Source: Arthrobacter sp. DNA4
Lineage (GTDB): Bacteria; Actinomycetota; Actinomycetes; Actinomycetales; Micrococcaceae
Length of the DNA stretch: 64,000 bases
Reading direction: 5' to 3'
Assembly (NCBI RefSeq): GCF_024362385.1
Contig: NZ_CP101466.1
Coordinates: 1,240,001-1,304,000 of the forward strand
The position numbers and the translations under genes were made by a program. Positions 55,517-63,377 of this stretch are shown piece by piece. The notes beneath the pieces were generated by a model. The model was not told the origin of the DNA, did no database searches, and saw only the letters and a list, made by a program, of their open reading frames with translations. Each line of letters begins with the position of its first letter. Within the stretch, counting starts at the first letter, position 1.

Positions 55517-55543
55517 CCTGCCGGCACTCCACGTGCCGGCAGG
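55517..55543 (+). terminator. Hairpin after the guanylyltransferase gene
   Basis: A perfect 10-bp stem, CCTGCCGGCA with TGCCGGCAGG, with a 7-base loop, lies eight bases after the stop. No T-run is present. Confidence 0.6.
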
Positions 55544-55606
55544 GCCGGGATGTAATGCGGCTCAGCGAATGGGCGCTAATGCCGCCACCCTCGCTAGAGT
55601 GAAACA

Positions 55607-56824
55607 GTGCGCAACTACACTACTGAAGCCGAGCCCACCGCCCTGGTGGCTCCCTGGCTTGAACCGCTCCTGCCGGAACTGCTCGAATTCCGCAGGGACC
55701 TGCATGCGCACCCGGAACTGTCCTTCAAGGAGTTCCGCACCACGGACAAGCTCGCCGAGCGGCTCGAAGCTGCAGGCCTGAGCCCCCGCCGCCTGGAAGG
55801 CACCGGCCTGACGGTGGACGTAGGCGAAGGCCCCATCGCAACAGCCCTGCGCGGTGACATCGACGCCCTGCCCATCATCGAGGAGACGGGCCTGCCGTTC
55901 GCGTCGAAGAACCACGGCGTGACCCACGCCTGCGGCCATGATGTGCACACCACCACCATGCTGGGCATTGCCCTGGTCCTGCACCGGATGCACCAGGAAG
56001 CACCCCTCGGCGCCACCGTCCGGATCATCTTCCAGCCCGCCGAGGAGACCATGCCCGGCGGCGCGCATGCCTGTATCGAACAGGGCGTCCTGGACGGCGT
56101 ACCCCGGATCCTCGCCCTCCACTGCGACCCGCGGATCGAAGTGGGCAAGGTGGGCACCAGAATCGGTGCCATCACGTCCGCCTCGGACACCATCCGGATC
56201 GAACTGTCCGGGCGCGGCGGCCACACCTCCCGCCCGCACCTCACTGAGGACCTCGTGTTCGCGCTGGCGCAGATTGCCGTCAACGTCCCGGCCGTGCTGT
56301 CCCGCAGGGTGGACGTCCGCAGCGGCGTTTCCGTGGTGTGGGGCCAGATCACCGCCGGCTCGGCGCCCAACGCGATCCCCGGCAGCGGCTACATGGCGGG
56401 AACCATGCGCTGCCTGGACCGGGACGCCTGGCATGCCGCCGGTGAACTGCTCGACGAGGTGGTGCACCAGGTGGCCGCGCCCTACGGCGTGGACGTCCAC
56501 CTTGAACACACCAGGGGAGTGCCGCCGGTGGTGAACTCCGAGCATGAGACGGCGATCATCGAGGCCGCTGCCCGCGCCGAGATCGGGGAAAGCGCCGTGG
56601 TGCTGACACCCCAGTCCATGGGCGGCGAGGACTTCGCGTGGTTCCTGGCCGAACTTCCCGGCGCGATGATGCGGCTGGGCACTAAAACGCCCGGCGGCGA
56701 GGACTACGACCTGCACCGCGGCGACTACATCCTGGACGAACGGTCCCTGGGCCTGGGCATCCGGGTGCTCACGGCAGCAGCCCTGCGCACCATCCGGGAC
56801 CTGGAGCAGGCGCCCCTTTCCTAG
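55607..56824 (+). CDS. M20-family amidohydrolase (hippurate/IAA-amino-acid hydrolase-like)
   Basis: A protein of 405 residues, metal-dependent. Motifs: LLEFRRDLHAHPELSFKEFR, ALRGDIDALPIIEETGLPF, the metal site THACGHDVHTTTMLG, IIFQPAEETMPGGAHACIEQ, and the dimerisation domain with SGRGGHTSRPHL. SMGGEDFAWFLAELPGAM lies near the end. Members cleave N-acyl amino acids or conjugates; the exact substrate is unknown. It starts with GTG. Confidence 0.9.
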   Translation: MRNYTTEAEPTALVAPWLEPLLPELLEFRRDLHAHPELSFKEFRTTDKLAERLEAAGLSPRRLEGTGLTVDVGEGPIATALRGDIDALPIIEETGLPFASKNHGVTHACGHDVHTTTMLGIALVLHRMHQEAPLGATVRIIFQPAEETMPGGAHACIEQGVLDGVPRILALHCDPRIEVGKVGTRIGAITSASDTIRIELSGRGGHTSRPHLTEDLVFALAQIAVNVPAVLSRRVDVRSGVSVVWGQITAGSAPNAIPGSGYMAGTMRCLDRDAWHAAGELLDEVVHQVAAPYGVDVHLEHTRGVPPVVNSEHETAIIEAAARAEIGESAVVLTPQSMGGEDFAWFLAELPGAMMRLGTKTPGGEDYDLHRGDYILDERSLGLGIRVLTAAALRTIRDLEQAPLS

Positions 56825-56912
56825 CCCCGTCCCGCCGGGGGCCGGCCGGGAGGTGCGGATCCGGCGGCGGGAAAGCACGACGGCGGTTCAACCGTGGCGG
56901 TCCGCATGGCGG

Positions 56913-56930
56913 TAAGTTGTGCACAACTTA
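56913..56930. promoter_or_regulatory. OhrR-type operator, perfect 18-bp palindrome
   Basis: TAAGTTGTGCACAACTTA is a perfect dyad ending 21 bases before the ohrR ATG, with an extra half-site GTTGTGCG right after it. MarR/OhrR repressors bind such AT-flanked palindromes, so autoregulation of ohrR-ohr-oxidoreductase is likely. Confidence 0.75.
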
Positions 56931-56951
56931 GTTGTGCGTTATGGTAGTTTC

Positions 56952-57386
56952 ATGACCGAAGCACCCCGCCTGGACCGGCAAGTATGTTTTGCGCTCTATT
57001 CGGCGTCCCGGGCCGCCACCGCCGTCTACCGGCCGGTCCTGGACGAGCTGGGCCTCACCTACCCGCAGTATTTGGTCATGCTCGTGCTGTGGGAAAGCGA
57101 ACCCCGGGGAGTCAAGGAACTCGGCGGGGAACTCGGCCTTGACTCAGGCACCCTGTCGCCCCTGCTCAAGCGTTTGGAAGCCCTCGGGTTCGTGGAACGC
57201 CGGCGGTCCGGCGAGGATGAGCGCCGCGTCGCCATCCACCTGACCCCCGCCGGGCGAAGCCTCAGCGGCCCGGCCAGCGCCATCCCGCAGCGGCTGGCCG
57301 ACGCCGCAGGGCTCTCGCTGGATGAACTTGAACGGCTGCGGACCACCCTGGGCAAGCTCACGGCCGCGCTGCATGAATCACTCTGA
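56952..57386 (+). CDS. ohrR: Organic hydroperoxide-sensing repressor OhrR (MarR family)
   Basis: A protein of 144 residues. The peroxide-sensing Cys12 is in LDRQVCFALYSASR, followed by LGLTYPQYLVMLVLWE and the winged helix LGGELGLDSGTLSPLLKRLE with wing RRSGEDERRVAIHLT. It is the only cysteine, so this is a one-Cys OhrR. A start at ATG 56952 fits the family; the frame also opens at 56919, inside the operator. It represses the ohr gene 44 bases downstream. Confidence 0.92.
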   Translation: MTEAPRLDRQVCFALYSASRAATAVYRPVLDELGLTYPQYLVMLVLWESEPRGVKELGGELGLDSGTLSPLLKRLEALGFVERRRSGEDERRVAIHLTPAGRSLSGPASAIPQRLADAAGLSLDELERLRTTLGKLTAALHESL

Positions 57387-57430
57387 ACGCTGAATCCGCC
57401 ACCATCCCATCTACAGGACGGACTTATTTC

Positions 57431-57862
57431 GTGAAAACTCTCTACACCGCCGAGGCACTGGCCTCGGGCGAAGGGCGTGACGGTACCGCACGCAGCAACG
57501 ACGGCCGGCTGGCCGTGGACCTGGCCAGCCCTGTGGAACTCGGGGGCAGCGGCCAGGGCACCAACCCTGAACAACTCTTCGCCGCCGGCTTCGCCGCCTG
57601 CTTCCACTCCGCACTGCGCCTGGTCGGCCGCAAGGCAGGCGCAGACCTCACGGACTCGGCCGTCGCAGCAAAAATCCACCTTGGGCAACTGGACGGCGGT
57701 GCCGGCTTTGGGCTGGCCGCCGAACTGGAAATCGCCCTTCCCGCCCTGGACCTGGCCACCGCAGAGGACCTGGTGGCCAAGGCGCACCAGGTCTGCCCCT
57801 ATTCGAACGCCACCCGCGGCAACATCAACGTCGACCTCAAGATTCTGGAGTACGCAGCATGA
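57431..57862 (+). CDS. ohr: Organic hydroperoxide reductase Ohr
   Basis: A protein of 143 residues of the OsmC/Ohr fold that reduces organic and fatty-acid peroxides with lipoyl-linked thiols. Both redox cysteines are present: Cys57 in FAAGFAACFHSAL and Cys122 in HQVCPYSNATRG. The catalytic Arg is in DGRLAVDL or nearby. Start GTG 57431 (GTGAAAACTCTC). It overlaps the next gene by four bases (ATGA). Confidence 0.95.
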   Translation: MKTLYTAEALASGEGRDGTARSNDGRLAVDLASPVELGGSGQGTNPEQLFAAGFAACFHSALRLVGRKAGADLTDSAVAAKIHLGQLDGGAGFGLAAELEIALPALDLATAEDLVAKAHQVCPYSNATRGNINVDLKILEYAA

Positions 57863-58875
57863 GCACAGCCCTCGCAACCACCACCCGTGAAATCCGGCTC
57901 GCCTCCCGCCCCGTGGGGCGCCCCTCCGGTGACAACTTCGAACTCGCAGAGTCACCGCTGCCCGCACTCGAAGACGGCCAGATCCTGGTGCGCAACCTCT
58001 TCATGTCCGTGGACCCCTACATGCGGGGCCGCATGAACGACGTCAAGTCCTACTCCGCTCCCTTCGCTGTAGGCAAAGCGCTCGACGGCGGCGCGGTGGG
58101 TGAGGTGATCGCGTCCCGTTCGTCAGCACACAAGGAGGGCGACGTCGTCGTCCATTCCCTGGGTTGGCGGGAGTATGCGGTGGTGGACGGCAGTGCTGCC
58201 AACCCTGCCCGCACTGACCTGGCACCGGCCTCGGCTTTCCTCGGCGCCCTGGGCATGACCGGGCTGACGGCGTACACCGGCCTGTTGAAGGTAGCGGAAT
58301 TCAAGCCGGGGGACGCCGTGTTCGTCTCGGGCGCCGCAGGTGCAGTCGGTTCCCTGGTCGGTCAGATCGCCAAGGCCATGGGCGCCTCGCGGGTCATCGG
58401 CTCTGCAGGCTCGCCCGCCAAGGTGGAACGCCTCCTGGAGCTGGGCTTCGACGCCGCGTTCGACTACCACGATGGTCCCGTGGTGGAGCAGCTGCAGAAG
58501 GCAGCAGGCCCCGCCGGCATCGACGTCTACTTCGACAACGTGGGGGGCGAGCACCTGGAGGCGGCCCTGGCGGTCCTCAATGTGGGCGGCCGGGTGGCAA
58601 TGTGCGGCGCGATCGCACAGTACAACTCCACCGAACCGACTCCCGCACCGCACAACCTGATGCAGGCAATCGGCAAGCAGCTGACCCTGCGCGGCTTCCT
58701 GGTGGGCGGCCAGCGGCAGCACGCGGCTGAGTTCGCGGAGAAGATGGCCGGCTGGCTTGCGGACGGCACCGTACGCTACGACGAAACGATCGTGGACGGG
58801 CTGGAGAACGCGCCGCAGGCGTTCATGGACCTCCTGGACGGGGCAAACACCGGCAAGATGCTGGTCCGGCTGTAG
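57859..58875 (+). CDS. NADP-dependent MDR oxidoreductase (CurA/YncB/prostaglandin-reductase-like)
   Basis: A protein of 338 residues, zinc-free medium-chain dehydrogenase/reductase. It shows REIRLASRPVGRPSGDNFEL, FMSVDPYMRGRMND, GMTGLTAYTGLLKVAEFKPG, nucleotide loop VSGAAGAVGSLVGQIAKAMG, and DVYFDNVGGEHLEAAL. These enzymes reduce alpha,beta-unsaturated aldehydes and ketones. Coupling to ohr (ATGA) suggests that it clears reactive carbonyls left by lipid peroxidation. The operon is closed by a strong terminator. Confidence 0.9.
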   Translation: MSTALATTTREIRLASRPVGRPSGDNFELAESPLPALEDGQILVRNLFMSVDPYMRGRMNDVKSYSAPFAVGKALDGGAVGEVIASRSSAHKEGDVVVHSLGWREYAVVDGSAANPARTDLAPASAFLGALGMTGLTAYTGLLKVAEFKPGDAVFVSGAAGAVGSLVGQIAKAMGASRVIGSAGSPAKVERLLELGFDAAFDYHDGPVVEQLQKAAGPAGIDVYFDNVGGEHLEAALAVLNVGGRVAMCGAIAQYNSTEPTPAPHNLMQAIGKQLTLRGFLVGGQRQHAAEFAEKMAGWLADGTVRYDETIVDGLENAPQAFMDLLDGANTGKMLVRL

Positions 58876-58894
58876 CCGCCGCAGGCATCCGCGA

Positions 58895-58931
58895 GCAGTA
58901 GGGGCACCGCTTTCCGCGGTGCCCCTACTGC
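58895..58931 (+). terminator. Terminator of the ohrR-ohr-oxidoreductase operon
   Basis: A perfect 16-bp stem, GCAGTAGGGGCACCGC with GCGGTGCCCCTACTGC, with a 5-base loop, lies 19 bases after the stop and is followed by TTGG. Confidence 0.85.
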
Positions 58932-59130
58932 TTGGTAACAACTTGTAAACAATCTCCCGGATGGACTTCCGGCGTGCTATGGGGACGTGGCGCAGGCCAC
59001 TAAAGTAAGTGCCATCAGTGCGCTCCGGCGCAGTGCTGCGTGCCTTCAGTGAAAACAGAATTTCAGCGCCGAAACGGACACTCATTGAATTCCAGCCCGT
59101 AGCGCCACTCGCATCATCCCTGGAGGAAAA

Positions 59131-60240
59131 TTGAAGAAATCACTGCGTGCCAGCTTCAAGCGCGGTTCAATGGTAAGCGTGGCCACCCTCGGTGCGTCCG
59201 CGCTTGTACTTACCGGCTGCGGTGCGGCCCCCGAAGCCGGAAGTACCGCATCCGCAGGTGCCAGCGACTACACAGGCTGCATCGTTTCGGACTCCGGCGG
59301 GTTCGATGACCAGTCCTTCAACCAGTCCTCCTATGAGGGCCTGAAGAAGACCGAGAAGGACCTTGGCATCAAGGTCAACCAGATCGAGTCAAAGACCAAC
59401 AACGACTTCGAACCCAACCTGCGAGCCATGGTTACCGCCGGTTGCAACCTGACCATCACGGTCGGCTTCCTGCTGGGCGACGCCACCAAGGCACAGGCAA
59501 CGGCCAACCCGGACAAGCACTTCGCCATCATCGACTTCGGCTATGACCAGCCCATCAGCAACGTCAAGCCCATCATCTATGACACCGCCCAGGCGGCATT
59601 CCTGGCCGGTTACCTGGCCGCAGGCACCACCAAGACCGGAACCGTGGCCACCTTCGGCGGCATCAAGATCCCCACCGTCACCATCTTCATGGACGGCTAC
59701 GCGGACGGCGTGAAGTACTACAACCAGCAGAAGGGCAAGAACGTCAAGCTGCTCGGCTGGAACAAGGACGCCCAGGACGGCAGCTTCACCGGCGACTTCG
59801 AAAAGCAGGACGTTGGAAAGCAGCTGACCAAGAACTTCCTGGACCAGGGCGCTGACATCGTCATGCCGGTGGCCGGTCCCGTGGGCAAGGGTGCAGGAGC
59901 CGCGCTCAACGAAGCCAAGGCTGCCGGCAAGGACGTCAAGCTCATCTGGGTTGACTCCGACGGCTACCTCACCGCCCCGGACTACAAGGGCATCATGCTC
60001 TCCTCGGTCATGAAGCAGATGGGCGAGGCCGTGGAGACCGTGGTCTCCGAGGACAAGGACGGCAAGTTCAACAGCACCCCGTACGTGGGCACGCTCGCCA
60101 ACGACGGCGTGCAGCTGGCACCCTTCCACGACCTCGATTCCCAGGTCCCCGCGGAACTGAAGTCCGACCTCGAGAAGATCAAGAAGGACATCGTCGACGG
60201 CAAGCTGAAGGTCGAGTCCGCAGCAAGCCCCAAGGCCTGA
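59131..60240 (+). CDS. BMP-family nucleoside-binding lipoprotein (BmpA/PnrA-like)
   Basis: A protein of 369 residues. A lipoprotein signal (SALVLTGCGAAPEAG) is followed by the BMP fold: CIVSDSGGFDDQSFNQSSYE, NNDFEPNLRAMVTAGCNLTI, FAIIDFGYDQPISNVKPI, AGYLAAGTTKTGTVATFGGI and LIWVDSDGYLTAP. It binds purine or other nucleosides for the ABC importer encoded downstream. The start is TTG 59131 with GGAGG five bases upstream. A terminator separates it from the ATPase gene, so the binding protein can be made in excess. Confidence 0.92.
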   Translation: MKKSLRASFKRGSMVSVATLGASALVLTGCGAAPEAGSTASAGASDYTGCIVSDSGGFDDQSFNQSSYEGLKKTEKDLGIKVNQIESKTNNDFEPNLRAMVTAGCNLTITVGFLLGDATKAQATANPDKHFAIIDFGYDQPISNVKPIIYDTAQAAFLAGYLAAGTTKTGTVATFGGIKIPTVTIFMDGYADGVKYYNQQKGKNVKLLGWNKDAQDGSFTGDFEKQDVGKQLTKNFLDQGADIVMPVAGPVGKGAGAALNEAKAAGKDVKLIWVDSDGYLTAPDYKGIMLSSVMKQMGEAVETVVSEDKDGKFNSTPYVGTLANDGVQLAPFHDLDSQVPAELKSDLEKIKKDIVDGKLKVESAASPKA

Positions 60241-60251
60241 CCCACCACACG

Positions 60252-60301
60252 AAGCGCCACCGCCGGTCCGTCACCCACTGGCCGTCCGGTGGCGCTTTTT
60301 G
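60252..60301 (+). terminator. Rho-independent terminator after the BMP protein gene
   Basis: The stem AAGCGCCACCG with CGGTGGCGCTT surrounds a larger loop and is followed by TTTTT. It lies between the binding protein gene and the ATPase gene. Confidence 0.85.
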
Positions 60302-60420
60302 CTGGCCTGACGTTTACCGCGCGCGGCCGGCGCCTCCCGGTACTGCAGCCACTAGGCTGGTGCTGCAGCCATATATCCCGTCCGGTCTGATCACCGGACG
60401 CTTCGAGATTGGTCAGAGTT

Positions 60421-62007
60421 TTGAAACTTGAGCTTCGAGGGATCACCAAACGCTTTGGCACGCTGCTGGCCAACGACCACATCGACGTGGTGGTTGAGCC
60501 CGGGCAGATCCACTGCCTCCTTGGAGAAAACGGGGCGGGCAAATCCACCCTGATGAACGTGCTCTACGGGCTGTACGAGCCCACCGAAGGCGACATCCTC
60601 ATCGATGACAAGCCCGTCACCTTCCGCGGGCCCGGCGACGCCATGGCTGCGGGAATCGGCATGGTGCACCAGCACTTCATGCTGGTGCCGGTCTTCACCG
60701 TGGCCGAGAACGTAGCCTTGGGCGCCGAACCCACCAAGGCTGCCGGCTTCCTCAACCTGGACCAGACCCGGCAGCGCATCAAGGAGATCTCGGACCAATA
60801 CGGTTTCGACGTGGACCCGGACGCCCTGGTGGAGGACCTGCCGGTGGGTGTCCAGCAGCGGGTGGAAATCATCAAGGCGCTGGTCCGGAATGCCAAGGTA
60901 CTGATCCTCGATGAACCCACGGCCGTGCTCACGCCTCAGGAGACGGATGAACTCCTGGACATCATGCGCCAGCTCAAGTCGCGCGGCACCTCCATCGTCT
61001 TCATCTCGCACAAGCTGCGCGAGGTCAAGGAAGTCTCGGACACCATCACTGTGATCCGCCGGGGCAAGGTGGTGGGCACCGCCGATCCTGCCGCCTCCAC
61101 CACCGAGCTCGCCTCGATGATGGTGGGCCGGGCCGTGAGCCTGACCCTGGACAAGGCCGCTGCCCAACCCAGGGAAACCACGTTCGACGTCCGCGACCTC
61201 ACCGTCGTCGCGCCCAACGGCCAGCACGTGGTGGACCACCTCAGCTTCCACATCAAGCGCGGCGAAATCCTGGCCATCGCCGGCGTGCAGGGCAACGGGC
61301 AGACCGAACTCACCGAAGCCATCCTGGGCCTGCAGGAGCGGGTCACCGGCTCCATCGTCCTGGACGGCAAGGAACTCGTGGGCCGGTCCGTCAAGGAAGT
61401 CCTGGACGCCGGCGTCGGGTTCGTGCCCGAAGACCGCAAGGTGGACGGGCTGGTGGGCACCTTCTCCGTGGCCGAGAACCTGATCCTCGACCTGTATGAC
61501 AAGCCGCCCTTCGCCAAGGGGATCAGCATGAGCCCGGCGAAGATCATGGAGAACGCCAAGGCGCGCATCGGTGAATTCGACGTCCGCACACCGTCGGCTG
61601 CATCGGCGGCCGGAACCCTGTCCGGCGGCAACCAGCAAAAACTGGTCATGGCCCGTGAGCTCTCCCGGCCCCTGCGCCTCTTCATCGCTTCCCAGCCCAC
61701 GCGCGGCGTGGACGTTGGCTCCATCGAGTTCCTGCACCGGCGGATCGTCGCCGAGCGCGACCAGGGCACCCCGGTGATGATTATTTCCACCGAGCTCGAT
61801 GAAGTCATGGAACTGGCCGACCGCATCGCAGTGCTCTACAAGGGCAAACTGGTGGGCACCGTTCCCGCCGGGACCAGCCGGGACGTCCTGGGCCTCATGA
61901 TGGCAGGCATCCCGCCGGAAGAACACGCACCGGCAGACCATGCACATACCCCGCAGGCCGGCACCCCGGCCCCTGCCGCCAACGCCGAGGGAGCCGACCA
62001 TGCCTGA
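60421..62007 (+). CDS. Nucleoside ABC transporter ATP-binding protein (double ABC domain)
   Basis: About 528 residues. The first ABC domain has Walker [10 protein letters not shown] (35-43), MVHQHFMLVPVFTVAENVAL, a degenerate signature VGVQQRVEIIKALV and Walker [16 protein letters not shown]. The second has GVQGNGQTELTEAILG, signature [16 protein letters not shown] and LFIASQPTRGVD, where SQP replaces DEP as is common in this group (RnsB/YufO-like). Start TTG 60421 (KLELRGITKRFG) is the best match to the family; TTG 60409 is an alternative. The end overlaps the next ATG by eight bases. Confidence 0.9.
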   Translation: MKLELRGITKRFGTLLANDHIDVVVEPGQIHCLLGENGAGKSTLMNVLYGLYEPTEGDILIDDKPVTFRGPGDAMAAGIGMVHQHFMLVPVFTVAENVALGAEPTKAAGFLNLDQTRQRIKEISDQYGFDVDPDALVEDLPVGVQQRVEIIKALVRNAKVLILDEPTAVLTPQETDELLDIMRQLKSRGTSIVFISHKLREVKEVSDTITVIRRGKVVGTADPAASTTELASMMVGRAVSLTLDKAAAQPRETTFDVRDLTVVAPNGQHVVDHLSFHIKRGEILAIAGVQGNGQTELTEAILGLQERVTGSIVLDGKELVGRSVKEVLDAGVGFVPEDRKVDGLVGTFSVAENLILDLYDKPPFAKGISMSPAKIMENAKARIGEFDVRTPSAASAAGTLSGGNQQKLVMARELSRPLRLFIASQPTRGVDVGSIEFLHRRIVAERDQGTPVMIISTELDEVMELADRIAVLYKGKLVGTVPAGTSRDVLGLMMAGIPPEEHAPADHAHTPQAGTPAPAANAEGADHA

Positions 62008-63377
62008 CCAGCAAGCCCCAGAAAACGCCCCGGACCCGCAGTCCGCACCTTCGCCGCACAACAGCCAGGTGACTGCACCGGGGGAACAGACCGCGGCAGT
62101 GGTGGCCGTCGATACCGCCGGCGGAGCCATGCAGCCCTCAGCGGTGCTTACCACGGCCCAGAGCGGACAGCTGCCCGGTGGCTCCGACACCGTTTTGCGC
62201 CGGATCTTCACCGGCAGCGGCATGGTATCGGTGCTCGCGGTGCTGCTGGCGCTGATCCTCGGCGGCTTGCTCATCGCGAGCACCGACAAACAGGTCTCCA
62301 CCACCGCTACTACTTCTTCGCCCGGCCCACGGACATGCTGGCGGCGGTCTGGAATGCCGCCACCCGCTCCTACATCGCCCTGTTCCAAGGTTCGGTGTTC
62401 AACCCCGCGGCAACGGGCTGGCAGCACAGTTCGCCCCCTTCATGGAAACCCTGACCATCGCCACGCCGCTCATCACGGCGGCCTGGGCGTGGCGCTGGCA
62501 TTCCGGGCCGGGCTGTTCAACATCGGTGCGCAGGGCCAGATCATCGTGGCGGGCATCCTGGCCGCGTGGGTGGGCTTCGCGCTGCACCTCCCGGTGGGAC
62601 TGCACCTGCTGCTGGTGCTCGTGGCCGGAATCGTCGGCGGCGCCCTCTGGGGCGGTCTCGCGGCCTGCTCAAAGCACGCACCGGGGCACACGAGGTCATC
62701 CTGACCATCATGTTCAACTACATTGCGCTGTACTTCCTGCGCTACCTGCTGAACACGCCCGCATTCCAGCGGCCGGGGAGTCGAATCCGATCTCGCCCAT
62801 CCTGGATCCCAGCGCCGTTTACCCGCAGATCCTGGGCAGCCAGTACAGGCTGCACCTCGGCTTCATCCTGGCCATCGGCGCCACGGTCCTGGTCTGGTGG
62901 CTCCTCAACAGGTCCACCGTTGGCTTCGAATTCCGGGCCGTTGGCGCCAACCCCAAGGCAGCGCAGACAGCCGGCATCAACGTCTCCCGGTCCACCATCC
63001 TGGTCATGGCCATCGCCGGCGGCCTAGCCGGCATGTCCGGCGTGGCCCAGGTTGCCGGCACCGAGAAGGTGCTCACCGACGGCGTCGCCGCCACATACGG
63101 CTTTGACGCCATCACGGTGGCACTGCTGGGACGTTCGACGCCGTGGGGCACCTTCGCCGCCGGCCTGCTGTTCGGCGCCTTCCGCGCCGGGGCGGTCCAG
63201 ATGCAGATTCAGACCGGCACCCCCATCGACATCGTCCTGGTGGTGCAGTCCCTGATTGTCCTTTTCATCGCCGCACCGCCGCTGGTCCGGGCCGTCTTCG
63301 GCCTGAACCCGCGGCGCAGGAAGCCCGCGCGCGCAGCCAAGTCCGGGCAGGCAGCCACTACCGGAGGTGCCGCATGA
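62000..63377 (+). pseudogene. Nucleoside ABC transporter permease 1, five apparent frameshifts
   Basis: The permease begins MPDQQAPENAPDPQS and a first helix (MVSVLAVLLALILGGLLIAS). Breaks occur near 62307, 62417, 62480, 62663 and 62778. Pieces in successive frames read YYFFARPTDMLAAVWNAATR, LAAQFAPFMETLTIATPLIT, GVALAFRAGLFNIGAQGQII, GLLKARTGAHEVILTIMFNY and ESNPISPILDPSAVYPQIL. The frame is then continuous to a normal end (FEFRAVGANPKAAQTAGINV, RSTPWGTFAAGLLFGAFRAG). The spacing of family motifs is preserved, so only single or few bases are missing each time. The total is 1378 bases, two short of a multiple of three, as five losses predict. The stop overlaps the next gene as ATGA. Confidence 0.85.

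Noticed and set aside
24181..63377. Programmed ribosomal frameshifting as an explanation of the broken genes
   Set aside because: No shared slippery sequence plus structure is seen, the genes are unrelated, and one gene would need five shifts; all have the same sign, which fits sequence loss better.
59131..63377. Simple sugar rather than nucleoside specificity for the second ABC system
   Set aside because: The binding protein has BMP/PnrA-type motifs and the permeases lack the ribose-type signature seen in mmsB, so nucleoside uptake is the better call.
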